Assembly: GCA_050298695.1 (NCBI GenBank)
Contig: JBNKUQ010000128.1
Coordinates: forward strand, 1-6,010
DNA length: 6,010 nucleotides
Origin: CANLBN01 sp050298695
GTDB lineage: Bacteria; Pseudomonadota; Gammaproteobacteria; Pseudomonadales; Cellvibrionaceae
Direction of reading: 5' to 3'
Both the position numbers and the translations under genes were made by a program. Below the pieces are notes generated by a model that made no database searches, had not been told where the DNA came from, and saw only the letters and a list, made by a program, of their open reading frames with translations. Positions 4,251 to 6,010 of the stretch are shown piece after piece. Positions within the stretch are counted from its first letter, which is position 1. Every line of letters begins with the position of its first letter.

Positions 4251-4649
4251 CTAATCTGGTTCACTTAAGTCTAGACGCTGAATAATAGGACATGAGCCTT
4301 TACTGGTCTCGCACTGCTCTATCAACTCTTGTATTTGCCCACGCAGCTCACTGAGCTCATTGATATGGGCGATAATCGCTTCCAACTTTTCTCTTGCTAA
4401 GGCTCGAATTTGCGGCTTTGCCGCAGCAGGCGCATTTCGAAAAGACAGTAATTGCCTTATTTCCTCCAGGCTAAAACCCATTTTTTGGGCTCGTTTAATG
4501 AAGCGTAGTGTTGATAAATGATCATAGGAATAAAGGCGCAGGCCACTGGATGTTCGTTGTACCTTCTCTAATAAATTAATTTTTTCATAATAGCGAAGTG
4601 TGTCTACCGACAAACCCAAACATTCAGCAACCTCACCGATTTTTTTCAT
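4251..4649 (-). CDS. MerR-family metal-responsive transcriptional regulator
   Basis: The 132-residue product has the full MerR layout: a winged helix DNA-binding domain (1-70) with IGEVAECLGLSVDTLRYYEK and LRLYSYDHLSTLRFIKRAQKMGFSLEEI, a dimer helix (about 80-112), and a C-terminal metal loop with Cys113 and Cys120 followed by PII. This places it with CueR, ZntR and CadR-like sensors. Aligned without gaps to CueR, position 78, which matches Ser77 of Cu(I)/Ag(I) sensors and the Cys of divalent-metal sensors, is Lys. That is atypical. The start lies 5 nt after the HPF-like stop with a poor ribosome site, so it is probably co-translated with that gene. It should activate the MerR-type promoter at 4143-4173 ahead of the copper cluster. 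Copper is the likely inducer by context only. Confidence 0.9.
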   Translation of the reverse strand: MKKIGEVAECLGLSVDTLRYYEKINLLEKVQRTSSGLRLYSYDHLSTLRFIKRAQKMGFSLEEIRQLLSFRNAPAAAKPQIRALAREKLEAIIAHINELSELRGQIQELIEQCETSKGSCPIIQRLDLSEPD

Positions 4650-4654
4650 CTGGT

Positions 4655-5032
4655 TTAATCAGCATCAATCGCGTTTGATGGAACATCTTCGGATAGAGAT
4701 ACATCGGTTTTTTTCTTACGCTGATCGCGTAATCGCCCGATTCTGCTTTCCAGTAAATGGGATAATTTTTCAGCAGCTCCATCGACGGCCTGCTCTAGTG
4801 TCGGGCCATGGTCCGTTACTGCCACGGGCTGCTGTCCCTCAAGACGAGCCTCCAACATACAGCGCTGATCATGCGGTCCACTTTTACCTTTGCTTTCATC
4901 GCTCAAGTGAACTTCTATCCGGGTAATATATTCCTTAAAATGCGCGAGCGCCTGCTCAACCGTTGCACTCACTTTTATACCTAATTCTTCGGTAGCATGG
5001 ATATTGGCATCTGTATTGATTTGAATTTTCAT
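4655..5032 (-). CDS. HPF/RaiA-family ribosome-associated protein
   Basis: Proteins of this family bind the 30S subunit in the mRNA/tRNA channel and silence or protect ribosomes under stress. The 125-residue product shows the beta-alpha-beta-beta-beta-alpha outline: MKIQINTDANIHATEEL (1-17), helix VEQALAHFKEYITRIEVHLSDE (26-47), GPHDQRCMLEARLEG (52-66), QPVAVTDHGPTLEQAVDGAAEKLSHLLESRIGRLRDQ (68-104), then a polar tail to 125. The GPHDQRCMLEARLEG...AVDGAAEKL pattern marks a subgroup distinct from E. coli HPF and RaiA that is often a stand-alone stress gene, so I give no gene symbol. AGGAGA (5042-5037) precedes the ATG by 4 nt. The MerR gene follows after 5 nt, an unusual partner. The polar tail with KKK (106-108) and acidic DVSLSEDVPSNAIDAD is of unknown use. 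Confidence 0.9.
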   Translation of the reverse strand: MKIQINTDANIHATEELGIKVSATVEQALAHFKEYITRIEVHLSDESKGKSGPHDQRCMLEARLEGQQPVAVTDHGPTLEQAVDGAAEKLSHLLESRIGRLRDQRKKKTDVSLSEDVPSNAIDAD

Positions 5033-5467
5033 TGAGTCTCCTGGTTCGTAGTCAACTTATAGATAATATAGAAGAAAAAAAGTTCGATTTATATTGAACA
5101 GTAACATCTTACATCTGGCTTATCGAATACCTTTTTATACTAGCTTCATTATCACATCATGGCGCTGTAAAACAGAATTTCAATAGCGATATGCAAATGA
5201 CTCTTCACCAGCAACATACACTATAGACATCAATGAAATTAGTTTTTGCGCCAAGCCTATAGCATTAATTTAGCCATAGTGTCACATCCAGAAGATAGCA
5301 ATCACTTGCCACACAATCAAACTGGTGAAAAATTGCACAAAACTTGCCGGCGGTCAGTTATTTAAACGCAAGTGCTTGAATAATGTCTACTATCAAACGC
5401 CTTGATCAATATTAACTTTTTCAAGAAGGCCTGCTTACACAGCTACAGTAATTAGTTTTGCGATAGT
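5033..5467. other. 435-bp A/T-rich gap without a recognised gene
   Basis: Between rlmJ and the HPF-like gene I find no convincing reading frame on either strand and no tRNA. Only scattered short symmetries are present: CACTTGC at 5303-5309 with GCAAGTG at 5368-5374, and GCCTTGA near 5400 with TCAAG near 5421. The HPF-like promoter should lie here, but no -35/-10 pair with good spacing stands out; TATATTAT-like sequence just upstream of the gene is the best -10 candidate. A small RNA or a decayed gene cannot be excluded. Confidence 0.4.
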
Positions 5468-6010
5468 TTATTCATCAACCATAACATCGCACTTATAAAG
5501 TGCTCTATCGATTTGTGTAATTTGTTTAGCCATTTTAGGAAGCAACTGTGACATTTTTTCGAAGAGCTTCCAGGGGGGATTGATTACCATCATTCCCGAA
5601 GATGTCATACCTCTTCCTGCAGAATCTTCAGATATTCCTAACTCAAATCGCTGCATATTTTTAATACCGCTTTTAATAAGTTCTTTCTCCATTTTTATAA
5701 TGGCGTCTCTATCAACAACTGGATACCAAATCGCATAAATTCCATGACTAAATTTTTTATATGCCTTAACAACGTGCTCAATTACTATTTTGTATTCTGA
5801 TTTAATTTCATAGGATGGATCAATTAAAATAAGACCTCGTCTATTAGGTGGGGGCACCAATGCCTTTAGACCAGCAAATCCGTCCTGATGGTGAACTTTT
5901 ATATTTTTATGTGTAGAAAAATTATTTTGCAATAAATTGTGATCTTTAGGGTGTAGCTCAAACAACCACCCTTTATCTTGCTTGCGAAGAAAGAAATTGG
6001 CAATGGCGGG
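5468..6010 (-). CDS. rlmJ: RlmJ, 23S rRNA (adenine2030-N6)-methyltransferase (partial, N-terminus outside window)
   Basis: RlmJ uses S-adenosylmethionine to methylate N6 of A2030 in 23S rRNA. The frame is open to the window end, giving the last 180 residues of a protein of about 280. Visible are SPAIA-like PAIANFFLRKQD at the start, GWLFELHPKDHNLL (14-27), HQDGFAGLKALVPPPNRRGLILIDPSYE (41-68), GIYAIWYPVVDR (90-101), LGISED (124-129) and the end region GMTSSGMMVINPPWKL (134-149). The catalytic motif IV is DPPY in E. coli (Asp164 onward); here it reads DPSY (64-67), keeping Asp and Tyr but changing the second Pro to Ser. An apparent internal start at 5965 is a TTG inside the domain and is not the real one. 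The gene is A/T-rich and Lys/Asn-rich. It is separated from the HPF-like gene by 435 bp. Confidence 0.94.
   Translation of the reverse strand, partial: PAIANFFLRKQDKGWLFELHPKDHNLLQNNFSTHKNIKVHHQDGFAGLKALVPPPNRRGLILIDPSYEIKSEYKIVIEHVVKAYKKFSHGIYAIWYPVVDRDAIIKMEKELIKSGIKNMQRFELGISEDSAGRGMTSSGMMVINPPWKLFEKMSQLLPKMAKQITQIDRALYKCDVMVDE

Noticed and set aside
4600..4926. A + strand frame of 108 codons opposite the MerR and HPF-like genes
   Set aside because: It is the complement of two clear coding regions, with no ribosome site or family resemblance.
1..6010. CRISPR array, insertion sequence, integrase, tRNA or toxin-antitoxin pair
   Set aside because: No regularly spaced direct repeats, transposase or integrase motifs, cloverleaf, or two-gene toxin module could be found on either strand.

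Overview
The window looks like a chromosomal segment of a gammaproteobacterium, probably a marine or aquatic one. This is judged from a moaC-moaD-moaE run, an RlmJ of gammaproteobacterial type, a Spy/CpxP-like protein and short dispersed palindromes. Base composition is moderately AT-rich. The genus cannot be fixed from the sequence alone.

Left part, + strand (1-2257). The end of moaC, then moaD and moaE, make the molybdenum cofactor: MoaC forms cyclic pyranopterin monophosphate, and the MoaD2-MoaE2 molybdopterin synthase adds the dithiolene sulfurs. moaE overlaps a two-helix membrane protein of unknown function, followed closely by a PLD-fold protein of the DUF7931 kind. The gaps between moaC and moaD (197 bp) and between moaD and moaE (250 bp) are unusually long for this operon. 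They are filled with palindromic repeats, one of which creates a false N-terminal extension of MoaD. A relative of the same repeat lies in the convergent gap at 2258-2357.

Middle part, - strand (2358-4250). This is a periplasmic copper/heavy-metal cluster, read from right to left. It holds a Cys/His/Met-rich CopL/DUF2946-like small exported protein, a DUF411 (CopG-like) CxCC protein, a badly eroded stretch and a Spy/CpxP-like LTxxQ protein. The eroded stretch seems to keep only the Tat-type start of a CopA-like multicopper oxidase and the C-terminal tail of a cytochrome c. Upstream of the cluster is a textbook MerR-family promoter with a 19-nt spacer and a dyad between -35 and -10. A stem-loop lies almost at the predicted 5' end of the transcript.

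Right part, - strand (4251-6010). A MerR-family metal regulator, the likely controller of that promoter, sits 5 nt downstream of an HPF/RaiA-like ribosome-associated protein. A 435-bp gap with no recognised gene follows, then the C-terminal 180 residues of RlmJ, the 23S rRNA m6A2030 methyltransferase, which runs off the window end.

I see no transposase, integrase, CRISPR array, tRNA or rRNA. The points most worth a second look are the collapsed copper operon that keeps an intact-looking MerR promoter, the atypical metal site of the regulator, its coupling to an HPF-like gene, and the hairpin-dense moaD-moaE spacer.
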